A DNA stretch of 64,000 bases from Streptomyces stelliscabiei. Lineage in GTDB: Bacteria > Actinomycetota > Actinomycetes > Streptomycetales > Streptomycetaceae. A program made the position numbers and the translations under genes. The stretch is taken from assembly GCF_014873495.1 (NCBI RefSeq), contig NZ_JADBGF010000001.1, positions 1 through 64,000 on the forward strand, given 5' to 3'. The notes beneath the pieces are model-generated. The model was given only the letters and a program-made list of their open reading frames with translations. It was not told the origin of the DNA and made no database searches. Numbering within the stretch: the first letter of the stretch is position 1; each line of letters opens with the position of its first letter. This document shows positions 25,898 through 34,647 of the stretch, piece after piece.

Positions 25898-26355
25898 AGG
25901 GCACCCGTTCGCAATGAGTGCTACATGAGGGCTCGTCAGTTCACTGGCGGGCCCTTCGCTCTTGGTCCGGACAGGCGGTCAGACGGCAGCCCCCGCCCCG
26001 CACGATGCGTCGCTGCCCGCCTTCAGCGCCGGCCTGCTGTTACTCACTTTCGGGTGACGGCCCGAACCCCCGCAGGGTGGCACACGATGTCGGAGAGACG
26101 CCCTGCCCCAACCGCTGCAAGGCCTCCCCCGACCTGTGGGTACGTCAAGGTGACCACATGCGACATAAGTGGGCGTTACATCTGAGATTCACAGAAATGT
26201 GGGCAGCAGGTAACAGAGGTCATGTTCTGCCCGTGGGTGCCCTGTGGTGTGGACAAGGTGTGTGTGCGGCCAGCCGGCCGCCGACGCACACCACACCGGA
26301 TCCCGGGGCCTGCTCAGGTTGTCGGGGGAGGGTGTCTGCACCCTGAGGGGGACTC
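25898..26355. other. Intergenic stretch upstream of second lamin-tail gene
   Basis: No supported gene. The last 15 bases hold the ribosome site of the lamin-tail gene (GAGGGGGACTC). Confidence 0.4.
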
Positions 26356-26862
26356 ATGTCCGCTTCCGCTTCTGTCACCGCTCGCAGTCTCGTCGCCGCC
26401 GCGCTCGCCGCCGGCGCCGTGGTCTCCATGGTCACGCTGCCGGCATCGGCCGCCGACCACGCCCGCCCCGAGCGGTCGAGGGTGACGATCTCGGACGTCC
26501 AGTACGACTCCCCCGGCTACGACGACCGCTCCAACCGCTCCCTGAACCGCGAGTGGGTGGAGATCACCAACAACGCCCGCCGCAGCGTCAACCTCGACGG
26601 CTGGACCCTGAAGGACGAGGACGGCCACACCTACACCTTCGAGGACTACCGCCTGGACGGCCGTACCACCGTCCGCATCCACACCGGACGCGGACGCGAC
26701 ACCGACACCGACCTCTACCAGGACAGCCGCCGCTACGTCTGGGACAACCGCTCCGACACCGCCACCCTCCGCAACGACCACGGCCGCTACATCGACAGCG
26801 ACTCCTGGGGCCACCACCACGGCGGCGGCCACCACAACAACGGCGGCGGCCCCCACCACTGA
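26356..26862 (+). CDS. Secreted lamin-tail-domain protein with His/Gly-rich tail
   Basis: An N-terminal signal (ARSLVAAALAAGAVVSMVTL, ASA cleavage) precedes a lamin-tail-like domain: VTISDVQYDSPGYDDRSN, REWVEITNNARRSVNLDGWT, YTFEDYRLDGRTTVRIHTG and RYVWDNRSDTATLRND. The last ~17 residues are almost only His, Gly and Asn, a likely metal-binding tail. The length (168) is close to the first member at 12707-13204, but the two are only distantly alike. A strong hairpin follows at 26892-26925. Confidence 0.8.
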   Translation: MSASASVTARSLVAAALAAGAVVSMVTLPASAADHARPERSRVTISDVQYDSPGYDDRSNRSLNREWVEITNNARRSVNLDGWTLKDEDGHTYTFEDYRLDGRTTVRIHTGRGRDTDTDLYQDSRRYVWDNRSDTATLRNDHGRYIDSDSWGHHHGGGHHNNGGGPHH

Positions 26863-26891
26863 CCCCACACCACACACCCCGATAGCGACAG

Positions 26892-26925
26892 GGACGCGCC
26901 CGGCCACCCACGGCCGGGCGCGTCC
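26892..26925 (+). terminator. Hairpin terminator after lamin-tail gene
   Basis: Perfect 14-base arms GGACGCGCCCGGCC (26892-26905) and its complement (26912-26925) around a 6-base loop, 30 bases after the stop codon. Confidence 0.8.
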
Positions 26926-27263
26926 GTGTGAGAGCCGCCGATGGCCACAGCCTGGTCCTGGTGCGACTGCGGAAGGTGCGAAGGTACTGCCCGCCTCGGA
27001 CTGCCCAAGCGTCGCCATCAGGTCCACCGGGCTGAGTCAGGCCGCCGCTGCCCCGAGCCCACGCAGGGTGCCCGTCCGCCCTCGGTGACCACGATGAACG
27101 GCGGGCACGCGGACGGGAGAAGACCGCCTGAACGACCCGCGGCCTGGATGCAGTGTGACTTACCACCTGTGCGAGTGAGCCTGCCCGCACAGTCCCGGCC
27201 CAAGACCTCCGGCGCCCGCTACGAAGAGCACGTCCCGACCGTGACCTTCGAGAGGATCCCCCT
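26926..27263. other. Intergenic stretch upstream of the split HNH gene
   Basis: No supported gene; probably carries the promoter of the HNH nuclease gene that starts at 27264. Confidence 0.4.
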
Positions 27264-27741
27264 GTGCGCCTGCTCCGCGCCACCGGCCTCACCGCCGCCT
27301 TCTCCACCCTCACCCTGCTGATCACCCCGGCCGCCACCGCGCACGCCGCCGAACCCGGCGACCGCATCGTGCTGCCCGCCCGCGACGCACTCACCGCTCT
27401 CACTGTCCAGGACGAGAACCGCACCGGCTACGAGCGCACCAAAATTCCGGCACTGGATCGACGCCGACCGCGACGGCTGCTCCACCCGCTCGGAGGTCTT
27501 GATCGAGGAAGCCGTCACCGCCCCCGAACAAGGCGTCAACTGCGCGCTGAGCGGCGGCACCTGGTACTCGCCGTACGACGACACCACCTTCGACCAGGCC
27601 CGCGCCCTCGACATCGACCACCTCGTCCCCCTCGCCGAATCCTGGGACTCCGGCGCCTCCACCTGGACCGCCGGCGAACGCCAGGCCTACGCCAACGACC
27701 TCGACGACCCCCGCGCCCTCATCGCCGTCTCCGCCTCCAGT
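27264..27741 (+). pseudogene. Secreted HNH endonuclease, 5' part (split by the element)
   Basis: GTG start, a signal peptide (LTAAFSTLTLLITPAATAHA) and RTGYERTK open a typical Streptomyces secreted HNH nuclease. At 27441-27444 four A residues replace an expected three; removing one restores FRHWIDADRDGCSTR and joins the frame that goes on with TWYSPYDDTTFDQ and LDIDHLVPLAESWDSGAS, the HNH core. The gene is cut at about 27741 (ALIAVSASS). Its missing end (NRSKADQDPTTW onward) lies 12.6 kb away at 40341-40538. Both the frameshift and the insertion inactivate it. Confidence 0.85.
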
Positions 27742-27742
27742 A

Positions 27743-28750
27743 GTGGATGACGTGCAGGTTCCCCTAGGGCCTTCGAGAGCGGTGAAGGGGCTCGTCAGCA
27801 GGTCAGCGGCGCAAGTAGCTCTCGTCTTCTACGGCACCGTGCCGTGGCACCTGACCCCGCGCGAGGTCGACAAGTACTTCGCCGGCCCAGGGAAGCGCGC
27901 CCACAACACGCACCGGCAGAAGCTCAACCACATCGACGCATTTTTCGCCTTCCTCGAACAGCGCTACGCCCACGAGATCATGATGCGGTTCGGAGCGACG
28001 GTGGAGTCACCGGTCGACCCGTTCAACAGGCCTGTCCACCGTGGGGACTTCGGGCTTCGGATCCCACCCTCGCAGACGGCGATGAAGGAGTTCTTCGCCC
28101 GCTGGCGGGAGCAGTTGCCGTACGCCCGGAAGTACGCCGTGGCCTGCCGCGACTACGTCATGACGAAGATCGCGTACCTCTCCGGTGTACGGGCTGCCGA
28201 GCTGTGCCCGGTGACGATCGGCGACGTCCATTGGGAACACGGCCAGTGGGGTCGGTTCGTCGTCCAGGGCAAGGGCGCTCGCGGCTCGGGACCGCGGCCC
28301 CGCGAGGCATACATGTTCCGAGAAGGGCGCGAGCTGCTCTGGTGGTACATCGAGGAGGTCCGGGCGGAGTTCGGCGACGACGCCGATCACCCGTCGGCGC
28401 CCCTGTGGCCGTCCGAGCGCAAGCCCAAGGCGATAGCGGCGCTGAACCTGCCAATCGCGCCAGCGATCACACCGTCGACGCTCCGTCGCCAGCTCCACGC
28501 AGCGGCCGCAAGCTACCTGACCGGCCCGGTTACCGACCTCTTCCCGCACCTCCTCCGGCACGCCTGCGCGACCCACAACTACGAGCGCGGCATGACGCTG
28601 TGGGAGGTCCAGCGCGTTTTGGGCCATCACTGGGCCACCACGACTCTTCGGTACATGGCGACTGCACAGTCGGACCCCGAGCATGCCAATGTGGCTGCGA
28701 GCTCGCGGGCGGCCCAGCGCCTGGTGATGGACAAGGGGAACCTTCGGTGA
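27743..28750 (+). CDS. Tyrosine recombinase (first transposition gene of the element)
   Basis: The 335-residue protein has an N-terminal SAM-like DNA-binding part (HRQKLNHIDAFFAFLEQRYA) and a complete catalytic domain: R150 in LSGVRAAEL, Lys in VVQGKGARG, H269 and R272 in FPHLLRHACATH, H295-H296 in LGHHWATTTLRY and nucleophile Y304. It should cut and rejoin the element ends. The GTG at 27743 lies 2 bases inside the element edge; the true start may be a later GTG. Its stop overlaps the next gene (GTGA), so the three recombination genes form one operon. Confidence 0.85.
   Translation: MDDVQVPLGPSRAVKGLVSRSAAQVALVFYGTVPWHLTPREVDKYFAGPGKRAHNTHRQKLNHIDAFFAFLEQRYAHEIMMRFGATVESPVDPFNRPVHRGDFGLRIPPSQTAMKEFFARWREQLPYARKYAVACRDYVMTKIAYLSGVRAAELCPVTIGDVHWEHGQWGRFVVQGKGARGSGPRPREAYMFREGRELLWWYIEEVRAEFGDDADHPSAPLWPSERKPKAIAALNLPIAPAITPSTLRRQLHAAAASYLTGPVTDLFPHLLRHACATHNYERGMTLWEVQRVLGHHWATTTLRYMATAQSDPEHANVAASSRAAQRLVMDKGNLR
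27754..27762. repeat. Left subterminal inverted repeat of the element
   Basis: GCAGGTTCC, the complement of the motif at 40327-40335. Probably part of the recombinase binding site. Confidence 0.55.
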
Positions 28751-29085
28751 AGTGGAATCTGAGGATGGTGGCTGCTCAGCGGGATCTGTGGCGTCCCACC
28801 GAATTGTTGGAGGCGTTCAAGACGGTCGGATTCACGCCGTCGCTGAGCAAGGTCGCGGCCATGTGGAGCGGCACGCCGGTCACGGTGCGGCTCGACGACC
28901 TGGACAAGATCTGTGCCGTGCTGAACTGCACGGTTGGAGATCTGCTCCAGGCCGAGCCCCTGGAGGCCGCTGCGGGAGAGACCGAAGCACTGCCGAAGGC
29001 GGTGGGCGCTGAAGGCTCCGACGGGGGGCCTGTGCGCCCGACGCCTGGCCGGCAGGGCAGCCGTCGCTCGCTGCCGCCAAACTGA
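28747..29085 (+). CDS. Small HTH protein of the recombination module
   Basis: Start GTG at 28747 overlaps the recombinase stop by 4 bases. The 112 residues contain an XRE-like helix-turn-helix (LSKVAAMWSGTPVTVRLDDL then KICAVLNCTVGDLLQ), resembling small YozG-type regulators, and a disordered Gly/Pro tail. Lying between the two recombinases, it may be an accessory factor like TnpC of Tn554 or a repressor of the operon; I cannot tell which. Confidence 0.7.
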   Translation: MKWNLRMVAAQRDLWRPTELLEAFKTVGFTPSLSKVAAMWSGTPVTVRLDDLDKICAVLNCTVGDLLQAEPLEAAAGETEALPKAVGAEGSDGGPVRPTPGRQGSRRSLPPN

Positions 29086-29088
29086 CGA

Positions 29089-31443
29089 ATGGCGGCACGA
29101 TCTCATCCTGCTCAGTGCCCAGACTGCAAGGGCTGGGGGGTTCTCGGACTGGCCGCGTGCCAGGGGTGCATAGAGTGGCGGAAGAAGCATCCTGAGCAGG
29201 GCGTATGTCTGCGCTGCCGTCACACGGGATACCTCAACTCCGACCGACTGTGCCGGGCATGCCTGCACGCTGTCCGGCTCGACTCCGACGCCGCGTGGGT
29301 CACCAACCCGGAAGGCGCCGGCCCTCGGAGCCGCCAGCTGATGTTCCTCTACTACGGCCTTGCCCCCACCCACGCCCAACCGCTGCGGAAGTACGGCAGG
29401 CGCACCGGCCGCACCAGCTCCGATCAGCGCGAGCGGCTGCACTGGGTGGAACACCTGCGCGCGGCCGCGGCCCCGACCCGGGACGACCCTGCGGTCCTCC
29501 CACCCGCCGTCCCGGGACAGCTACCGCTCTTCCCGGTCCGCCGGATGCTGTCCATCGACGTCTGCCGGCGCATTCTGCAAAGACCGCTCGCCGGCTATAG
29601 CGATGTCGTCGAGCACACCGCGGCGTTCGCGGCGGACACCGGCATCAGCAAACCCATGCAGCGCAAGCTGCACGAGATGCTGCGCCTCGCGCTCGCCGTG
29701 CGCGACGCGGACGGCGATGACCTCGTCGATGAGCTGGTCCTCGACGACATCCCCAACTACAGCCGGTCCGTCCGGGCGATCCTTCTACGGGCGGAAATAC
29801 TCAGGCTCCTGCCAGAGCCGCGCGAACCTGACCGTCCCCCGCGGTCGCGGACGTCACGGACCACGCGCCGCGTCTGGGCGCCCCGGGCGATGACACCGAG
29901 GTCCTGCCAGCAGTGCGGCTCCTGGTTCACAGCGAAGACGAAGGTCACCTGCGAGCCCTGCTCATCCTTCGCCGCCCGTAAGAGAGGAAACAGCCCGGCA
30001 TCCACGGGAACGTGCGACCGCTGCCTCCGTGTCAACCTGCCGCTCGCCGACGGATACTGCCGCAGATGCCGATGGCACGTAGCCAACTACGGCCCAGGGG
30101 ACATCGCCGGGTTCGGAACGCAGTTGTGGCTCGGTTCACCGGTCCCGGCACCCACAAGCATGCGTCACTCGGACGTGGCCCCGCCTACTCCGCGCCGCCC
30201 TGCCTCCGAGCACTTGATGGCCCCTGGGCAGGAGAGGCTGTTCGAGCTCCGGCGAGACTGGCGCCCCGTGGTCGAGCTGTCGCGGCTGGATCTGCCGACG
30301 CTCACAGACTCGGCCAAGCGGCTGCTCGCCGATCTCGACAGCATGATGAAGCAGGAGATGTGGTCGCAGGATCCCGCCACCAAGACCCGAAACACGCTGA
30401 CCGTCTTGGTGTCCTGGCTCGGCGCCGATGCCCCGCTGCTGGAGTCCGACATCCGGTCGCTCGTCGACAACCGTCCCCTGAAGTTCAGCGGGCGGCGGGT
30501 CACGCAGTTCCTAGAAACCCGCGGGCTACTGGTCCCGGATGCCGAGTTCCGCCGGGACACGCACCAGAAGCGCTTGGAAGCCGAGCTGGCCGCACTGCCC
30601 GCGACGATCACACAGGAACTCTCGGTCTGGATCAAGGCCGTGCGCGGAGAAGGCAAGTGGGAGCACACCGGCCGCACCTACCGAAGCATCGCCCGCTACT
30701 GGCATGTCCTCGGCCCGATCCTCAAGGGGTGGCTCGCGGACGGCATCGAGAGCCTGCGCGAGATCACTCAGGACGACATCAAGCGGGCCATCGCCACCCG
30801 CAAGGGGACGCCGGCCCGCTCGATCCACATCGTCCTGCGGAACGTCTTCCGGGCTCTTCGGCAAGAAGGCGTGATCTTCCGCGATCCCACCCGCGGCCTC
30901 GTCTTCGCAGGGATCAACAAGACGCCGCCTTCCGTGCCCTCGGACCGGCTGGCCGGCGTCCTCAGCCAGGCGCGGAACGACTTCCAGCGCTTCGTGATGG
31001 TGCTGGTCTGCGTCCACGCGCTCAGCGGCACCGACGTGCGCCACCTGCTGCTCACCGACCTCGACCTGTCTCGCGAGCGCCTCATCGTCCGGCGCCCCGG
31101 CAAACGGCACATCATCTACCTGGACGAACTCACCTACCGCTACGCCTCCGCGTGGCTACGTGAACGTCACCGCCGCTGGCCGGTGACGACCAATCCGCAT
31201 CTGCTGATCAATCGATGGACCGCGGTAGACACCACTCACTCACCCATCGGTACCACGTTCACCGCCATCTTCCGGCCCACCGGACTCACGATGCCGACGC
31301 TGCGGCAGGACCGGATCCGCGACGAGGCGTTTGAGGTCGACGACCCGCTCCACCTGATGCGACTTTTCGGCATCTCCTCGCAGACCGCCATGCGGTATAT
31401 CACCGCGGCCCACCCTGAACGTACCGCGAAGCTGCCCCGGTAG
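29089..31443 (+). CDS. Large zinc-ribbon protein with a tyrosine-recombinase-like C-terminus
   Basis: The 784-residue product starts 3 bases after the HTH gene. Residues 1-60 and about 265-335 each carry several CxxC pairs (CPDC, CQGC, CLRC, CRAC; CQQC, CEPC, CDRC, CRRC), likely zinc ribbons. The last ~300 residues are recombinase-like: an N-terminal core-binding helical part (WEHTGRTYRSIARYWHVLG), Arg in LSGTDVRHLL, Lys in PGKRHIIYL, RQDRIRDEA and a C-terminal Tyr in SSQTAMRYITAAHP. This parallels TnpB of Tn554, which works with a shorter recombinase. The His of HxxR is replaced, so it may be helper rather than catalyst. Confidence 0.7.
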   Translation: MAARSHPAQCPDCKGWGVLGLAACQGCIEWRKKHPEQGVCLRCRHTGYLNSDRLCRACLHAVRLDSDAAWVTNPEGAGPRSRQLMFLYYGLAPTHAQPLRKYGRRTGRTSSDQRERLHWVEHLRAAAAPTRDDPAVLPPAVPGQLPLFPVRRMLSIDVCRRILQRPLAGYSDVVEHTAAFAADTGISKPMQRKLHEMLRLALAVRDADGDDLVDELVLDDIPNYSRSVRAILLRAEILRLLPEPREPDRPPRSRTSRTTRRVWAPRAMTPRSCQQCGSWFTAKTKVTCEPCSSFAARKRGNSPASTGTCDRCLRVNLPLADGYCRRCRWHVANYGPGDIAGFGTQLWLGSPVPAPTSMRHSDVAPPTPRRPASEHLMAPGQERLFELRRDWRPVVELSRLDLPTLTDSAKRLLADLDSMMKQEMWSQDPATKTRNTLTVLVSWLGADAPLLESDIRSLVDNRPLKFSGRRVTQFLETRGLLVPDAEFRRDTHQKRLEAELAALPATITQELSVWIKAVRGEGKWEHTGRTYRSIARYWHVLGPILKGWLADGIESLREITQDDIKRAIATRKGTPARSIHIVLRNVFRALRQEGVIFRDPTRGLVFAGINKTPPSVPSDRLAGVLSQARNDFQRFVMVLVCVHALSGTDVRHLLLTDLDLSRERLIVRRPGKRHIIYLDELTYRYASAWLRERHRRWPVTTNPHLLINRWTAVDTTHSPIGTTFTAIFRPTGLTMPTLRQDRIRDEAFEVDDPLHLMRLFGISSQTAMRYITAAHPERTAKLPR

Positions 31444-31681
31444 TCGGAGCGGCGAGCCGTGTGAGTACCTATTTGGAGGTCTCGGAGGCGGTCTACGAAT
31501 CGAAGCCCAGCCTCGTGTAGGGGCACGGGTGACAGGAGGGGCTGGTTGGTTGGTGTCGGAGGCCCTGGGGTCAAGCCGGCTAGAGATCATCCGCGCCGCG
31601 ACCGGCGAGGGCGAGGTGAGCCCCCGACCGGAATCACCCGTTTTCCCGTCATCGGTGTTTGGAGGCGGTGATACTGACCGC

Positions 31682-33593
31682 ATGGCGTTGTACGCACTCT
31701 TCGTGGGGATCGACGAGTACAGCGGACCGGTTTCGCCGCTGCAGGGATGTGTGGCAGATGTACGGGCTTTCGCGGAGTACTTCGGGGCGCTCGCCGGGCC
31801 GCAAGGGCTGCGGGCGCATGTCCTCCTCGACGCGGACGCGACCCGCGAGAACGTCATGGATGGGTTCACTCGGCACCTGACACAAGCGGGACCAGGCGAT
31901 ACCGCGCTCTTCTGTTTCGCCGGTCACGGGTCGCAGGAACCAGTGGAGGAGCGGTTCTGGCATCTGGAGCCCAGCGGATTCCAGCAAACGCTGGTGTGCG
32001 CCGACAGCCGCACTGGCGGCCTGCCGGATCTCGCCGACAAGGAGCTCAACGAGTTGCTCGGCGGGGTCGCGGCGGGTGGGGCGCATGTCCTCGCGGTCCT
32101 CGACTCCTGCCATTCGGGCGGCGCCACACGGGAGGCCCACGGCCAGCGGCGAATCCGTGCCGCTTCACCGGTCACCCGACCGCGCCCCCTGTCGTCCTAT
32201 ACCCCCGGTGTCCGGGCGGCGCTCGCCGCAGGGGCCCTGCCGCAGACAGCCCGGCATGTGAGCCTGGCCGCCTGCGAGTCCGGGCAGACGGCCGCCGAGA
32301 TGTGGATCGGGGGAAGCGTCCGCGGGGTCTTCTCGGTCGTCCTCCAACGGGCTCTGTCCCGGCTCGGCCGCTCCGTCACCTACCGCGACCTGATCGGAGC
32401 GGCCGCGGTGGGCGTCCGCGACCGGGTTCACGGCCAGGATCCAGTGGCCTTCGCCGCCGAACCGGACGATCTCGACCAGCCCGTGCTGGGCGGGATCGCC
32501 ACGCCTCGCGTCTTCGACCTGCTAGTGGAGCGCTACCGGGGGTCCTGGTGGCTCAACGCCGGCTCGATCCACGGCATCGTGCCACCGATAGGCGAACTCA
32601 CCACAACGCTTGCGGTGGACACGGCACCGCTCTCCCGGGTGACGGTGACCGAAGTCGAGCCCGTCCGCTGCCGCGTCGCTGGCGCCGACGGGTTGGACCC
32701 GGCCGACCGCCATCCGGTGCGAATTGTCGGCGTTCCTCTGCCGCCGGCATTAGTCGATCTCCAGGGGGATCTGACGGCGATCGCCCTGGTGCGCGAAGCG
32801 CTCGACGGATCCGCACATACCGCGGAGGGTGCGGATCCCGGCCCCGAAGGCGACCGGTTCCTCGTGCTGGCCACCTCCGACACCCTCACCGTCACGCGGG
32901 CTGACGGCACACCGCTGGCGGATCCCTGCCCCGCGACTGCCGCCGGAGCCAGGCGCACCGTGTCGCGCCTGGACCACCTCGCCCGGTGGCACACGCTGCG
33001 CAGGCTCGACAATCCCCTCACCCGCCTTCCGGGATCGGTCTCGGTGGAACTCCTCACGGCGCTCCCCGGGGAATCCCCACCGCGGCCCGGTACCCGCGCA
33101 CCCCTGACGCCAGCGGTAGACGGCGCCGTCCACCTGCCCTACCCCTCAGCCCACCAGACACCCCAGGTCTACGTCTACCTTCACAACCTGAGCGACCGGC
33201 CGCTGTTCGTCGCGCTGCTGAACCTGACCGACCGCTATCGCTGCCATGCCGGGCTCTTCTCCGGCGACCACATTCCGGCGGGCGGAACCGCGGTCGCCCA
33301 CGGAGGCCGACCGGTGAGTGTGTCGATCCCCCGCGAACGGCTCTCCCGTGCCGAACCCGAAGTCCGTGACTGGCTCAAGGTGGTAGCCGCCCGAACGCCG
33401 ATTCTCCAGTGACGCCTTCGAGCTTCCCGTCCTCGACGGCGCACACCCTTCCGTCCGCGCAGTGGGCGGAGGAATCCTGGAGACCCTGGCGCTGCGCCGC
33501 GACTTCGGCGACGCGCCGCAAGAGGTCTACGAATGGACGACCTCGATCCTCGAAGTCCGCACCCACCTGCCGAAGAATTCCCCCCATGCATAG
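31682..33593 (+). CDS. Caspase-like (peptidase C14) protease, C-terminus shifted by one base
   Basis: Start ATG at 31682 (MALYALFVGIDEYSG) fits the usual caspase start. The His-Cys dyad is H82 in FCFAGHGSQ and C143 in VLDSCHSGG. The p10-like part has SLAACESGQTAAE. A beta-rich C-terminal domain (FVALLNLTDRYRCHAGLFSG) resembles DUF4384. The plain frame stops at 33412 after 576 residues (ILQ). Skipping one C in the run at 33390-33392 continues as ERRFSSDAFELPVLD and runs to a stop at 33591-33593, about 60 residues more, the ending such proteins usually have; the next ATG overlaps that stop. This suggests a one-base insertion, a sequence error, or a +1 shift. It probably cleaves a partner or cell proteins when triggered. 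Confidence 0.85.
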
Positions 33594-34647
33594 GCGGCAG
33601 GCCCCCAGGGCGTATGCCGACCGCAGGCTCGCCCGCCTGCTGTTCAAGATCTTCGAGGACCGGAACGGGCTGGCCTGGTGGACGCCCACACGGCGGCTCA
33701 CCGTCCTGGCCGTCCTGCACGGCGAGGTCGGCTACCCGGGCGACCTCGTCGGCCTCATCATGGAGGAGATCCGCAGAGGGGCGATTGTCCCCCACCGCCA
33801 CCCCTATGAGATCCCCGAATACCAGCTCGTCAGCTTCGCACCTGTGTCGTTCGTCGATGAACTTCCCTTGCTGCAGTACCTCAGCGATCTCGGACTGTTG
33901 TTCCTGTACGAGGAAGCCGATCCCCCAGCGGACGTGCCCCGCTACGGGCTCCCTGACGCGATCACCCGCCAGTTACTCGACGCGGGTCTGGCCGGCCACC
34001 TCGACAGCATCGACCGCAGGTTGAGCAACCTCGGAACACCCTCTGACGAACTCGCCTCCTACGAGAGGCTGATGGCAATGGCCCTGGCCAGCGCCACAGC
34101 CGGCGGAGGTCATCCCGCGTTCTTTCTGCCCGAGGCCAGCCGGATCTGGGCGGCGGAAACCGAGCCGCAGTGGGCCAGGTTCGCCGAAGCCGAGGCATTC
34201 CTCCTCAACGAGCTCCCGCCGCGGCTGCTCGGATTCCCTGACGTCGTGGAGCTCGCCCGGTCCGCGTGCGAGGTCCGCGCCCGGCTGCTCGACGGCCCGA
34301 TCGACCTCGAAAGGGAGTTCGCCCCCGTCCTCCACGCCGCGCGAAGCCTCGGCGCCTCCCACCGGGACGCCGCCCTGGCGACCGTCGACGGGATCACACT
34401 GGCTCCCGAAGGGCTCACCCTGGTCACCGGCCTCTACCCGGGCGACACCGTCATCGCCACGGTCACCGCAGCACCTGAACTGGCCCTCCACCGTGCGGAA
34501 ACCGCCCTGACGGGCCTAGCGGACGTCCCCGGCCTGCTGCTCGTGCCCGGCACGCGCCTGTGGATGCCGCCCCTGCACGACATGGTCCTGCACGAGATCT
34601 ACGCTGGCGACCCTCCCCGGGAGGTCCACACCCATGCGCCTTTCTGA
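33586..34647 (+). CDS. 353-residue protein of the caspase/CHAT operon, function unknown
   Basis: I start at the ATG at 33586, which overlaps the shifted end of the caspase frame by 8 bases; the open frame further upstream reads as non-protein. The first ~130 residues look like a compact alpha/beta domain (RRLARLLFKIFEDRNGLAWW, RRLTVLAVLHGEVGYPGDLV, IPEYQLVSFAPVSFVDELPL), followed by a helical middle and a strand-rich end (GLTLVTGLYPGDTVIATVTA). I recognise no family. No membrane segment or catalytic motif is visible. Position between two proteases suggests an adaptor, sensor or substrate; a member of the ternary caspase/TPR (CATRA-type) conflict systems is possible but unproven. Confidence 0.7.
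   Translation: MHRRQAPRAYADRRLARLLFKIFEDRNGLAWWTPTRRLTVLAVLHGEVGYPGDLVGLIMEEIRRGAIVPHRHPYEIPEYQLVSFAPVSFVDELPLLQYLSDLGLLFLYEEADPPADVPRYGLPDAITRQLLDAGLAGHLDSIDRRLSNLGTPSDELASYERLMAMALASATAGGGHPAFFLPEASRIWAAETEPQWARFAEAEAFLLNELPPRLLGFPDVVELARSACEVRARLLDGPIDLEREFAPVLHAARSLGASHRDAALATVDGITLAPEGLTLVTGLYPGDTVIATVTAAPELALHRAETALTGLADVPGLLLVPGTRLWMPPLHDMVLHEIYAGDPPREVHTHAPF

Noticed and set aside
33409..33585. Upstream extension of the 353-residue protein
   Set aside because: The 59 codons are Ser/Arg/Pro-rich and unlike protein, while the other frame there reads as the caspase C-terminus.
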